DNA of 7,019 nt from the NCBI GenBank assembly GCA_031289235.1, contig JAITPU010000017.1, positions 1 to 7,019 on the forward strand. Reading direction: 5' to 3'. The notes under the pieces are model-generated. The model was not told where the DNA came from. It did no database searches and saw only the letters and a list, made by a program, of their open reading frames with translations. Shown here piece by piece: positions 6,631 to 7,019 of this stretch; the first letter of the stretch is position 1; the number at the start of each line of letters is the position of its first letter. The position numbers and the translations under genes were made by a program. This stretch comes from Eubacteriales Family XIII. Incertae Sedis bacterium. GTDB lineage: Bacteria > Bacillota > Clostridia > Peptostreptococcales > Anaerovoracaceae.

Positions 6631-6639
6631 GCGGAACAT
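6628..6639 (+). repeat. dispersed intergenic motif, copy C (CCGGCGGAACAT)
   Basis: Identical over 12 bases to 4542-4553. The next bases also partly agree (CTTT two bases downstream in both). CGGAGCG occurs upstream of both copies too (4512-4518 and 6613-6619), inside the respective hairpins, although at different distances. Confidence 0.5.
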
Positions 6640-6643
6640 GGCT

Positions 6644-6672
6644 TTGGATATCATTGCGCCGCCTGCTAAACA
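6644..6672 (+). promoter_or_regulatory. weak candidate promoter for aspS
   Basis: TTGGAT (6644-6649) is followed after 17 bases by TAAACA (6667-6672), which is preceded by TGC at 6664-6666, an extended -10 arrangement. The -10 hexamer itself matches poorly (three of six). aspS could equally be transcribed from upstream of hisS. Confidence 0.22.
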
Positions 6673-6703
6673 AATGAAACAAACAAACGCTGAGGAGATC
6701 TAT

Positions 6704-7019
6704 ATGGCGTATATATACAAAAGGACTCACATGTGCGGCGAACTTCGCGGCGTGAACGCAGACAGCGAAGTCGCGCTTAACGGCTGGATACAAAAGCGGA
6801 GAAATCTCGGCGGGTTGATTTTCTGCGATCTGCGCGACAAGACCGGCATAGTGCAGATCGTGTTCGATGAGAACATACCACGGGAGCTGTTTGAAAAGGC
6901 GGACCGGCTGCGCGGCGAATTCGTCGTGGGCCTGCGCGGAGTTGTAAGGGAACGTAAAGCGAAAAACGCCGAACTCGCGACGGGGGATGTGGAAGTCTTC
7001 GTGTCCGAGATGGAAATTT
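6704..7019 (+). CDS. aspS: aspartyl-tRNA synthetase, N-terminal part (runs off window)
   Basis: Class II synthetase that attaches aspartate to tRNA-Asp in the cytoplasm. Only the first 105 codons, plus one base, are present; the catalytic domain lies beyond the right edge. The start MAYIYKRTHMCGELR and the OB-fold anticodon-binding domain, with LNGWIQKRRNLGG (25-37), LIFCDLRDKTGIVQIVF (38-54) and the RGVVRERKAKN segment (78-88), are characteristic. Leu35 sits where, as I recall, non-discriminating AspRS such as that of Pseudomonas has His, which hints at an enzyme specific for tRNA-Asp; this is inference from one position. The start is fixed by AGGAG at 6693-6697, six bases upstream. Cys41 (IFCDLRD) is slightly unusual compared with the common Ile or Leu. 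The frame is open to the end, with no sign of damage. Confidence 0.93.
   Translation, partial: MAYIYKRTHMCGELRGVNADSEVALNGWIQKRRNLGGLIFCDLRDKTGIVQIVFDENIPRELFEKADRLRGEFVVGLRGVVRERKAKNAELATGDVEVFVSEMEI

Noticed and set aside
6613..6639. Rho-independent terminator between hisS and aspS
   Set aside because: The stem is good, but the bases after it are GCGGAACATG with no T-tract, so it lacks the second half of an intrinsic terminator.

Overview
The window carries five genes, all on the + strand and closely spaced. In order they are a fused SecD-SecF translocase subunit, a bifunctional (p)ppGpp synthetase/hydrolase of the RelA/SpoT (Rel) family, a glyoxalase-II-like metallo-beta-lactamase-fold hydrolase, histidyl-tRNA synthetase, and the first 105 codons of aspartyl-tRNA synthetase, which runs off the right edge. 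No mobile element, CRISPR array, tRNA or rRNA is visible.

Organism: the order secDF / rel / MBL hydrolase / hisS / aspS is a shortened form of a chromosomal neighbourhood that I know from Firmicutes, especially Clostridia. The cysteine-rich HisRS insertion, the single RFKD-type Rel and the purine-rich ribosome binding sites fit an anaerobic Clostridia-like bacterium. By eye the coding DNA is moderately GC-rich, while the first 80 bases are AT-rich. A related anaerobic phylum such as Synergistota cannot be excluded from this window alone.

Layout: bases 1-82 hold a sigma-A-like promoter and the secDF ribosome binding site. secDF (83-2302) and rel (2318-4498) are only 15 bases apart and are probably cotranscribed. 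A 143-base gap (4499-4641) holds a hairpin, a longer inverted repeat and a possible promoter before the hydrolase (4642-5262). An 86-base gap precedes hisS (5349-6608), and a 95-base gap with a hairpin precedes aspS (from 6704). No gap reaches 300 bases.

How the genes work together: the set is housekeeping. SecDF uses the ion gradient to help exported proteins cross the membrane. Rel sets the (p)ppGpp level in response to uncharged tRNA on starved ribosomes. HisRS and AspRS charge tRNAs, so the supply that Rel monitors is made a few genes downstream.

I see no convincing new multi-gene system. The least explained signal is non-coding: a short GC-rich motif (core CCGGCGGAAC) is present in all three gaps downstream of rel, always in the same orientation; one copy carries two extra CGG units. 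Second is an A8 slippery run in the variable linker of rel, where a -1 shift would produce a Rel protein without its C-terminal regulatory domains.
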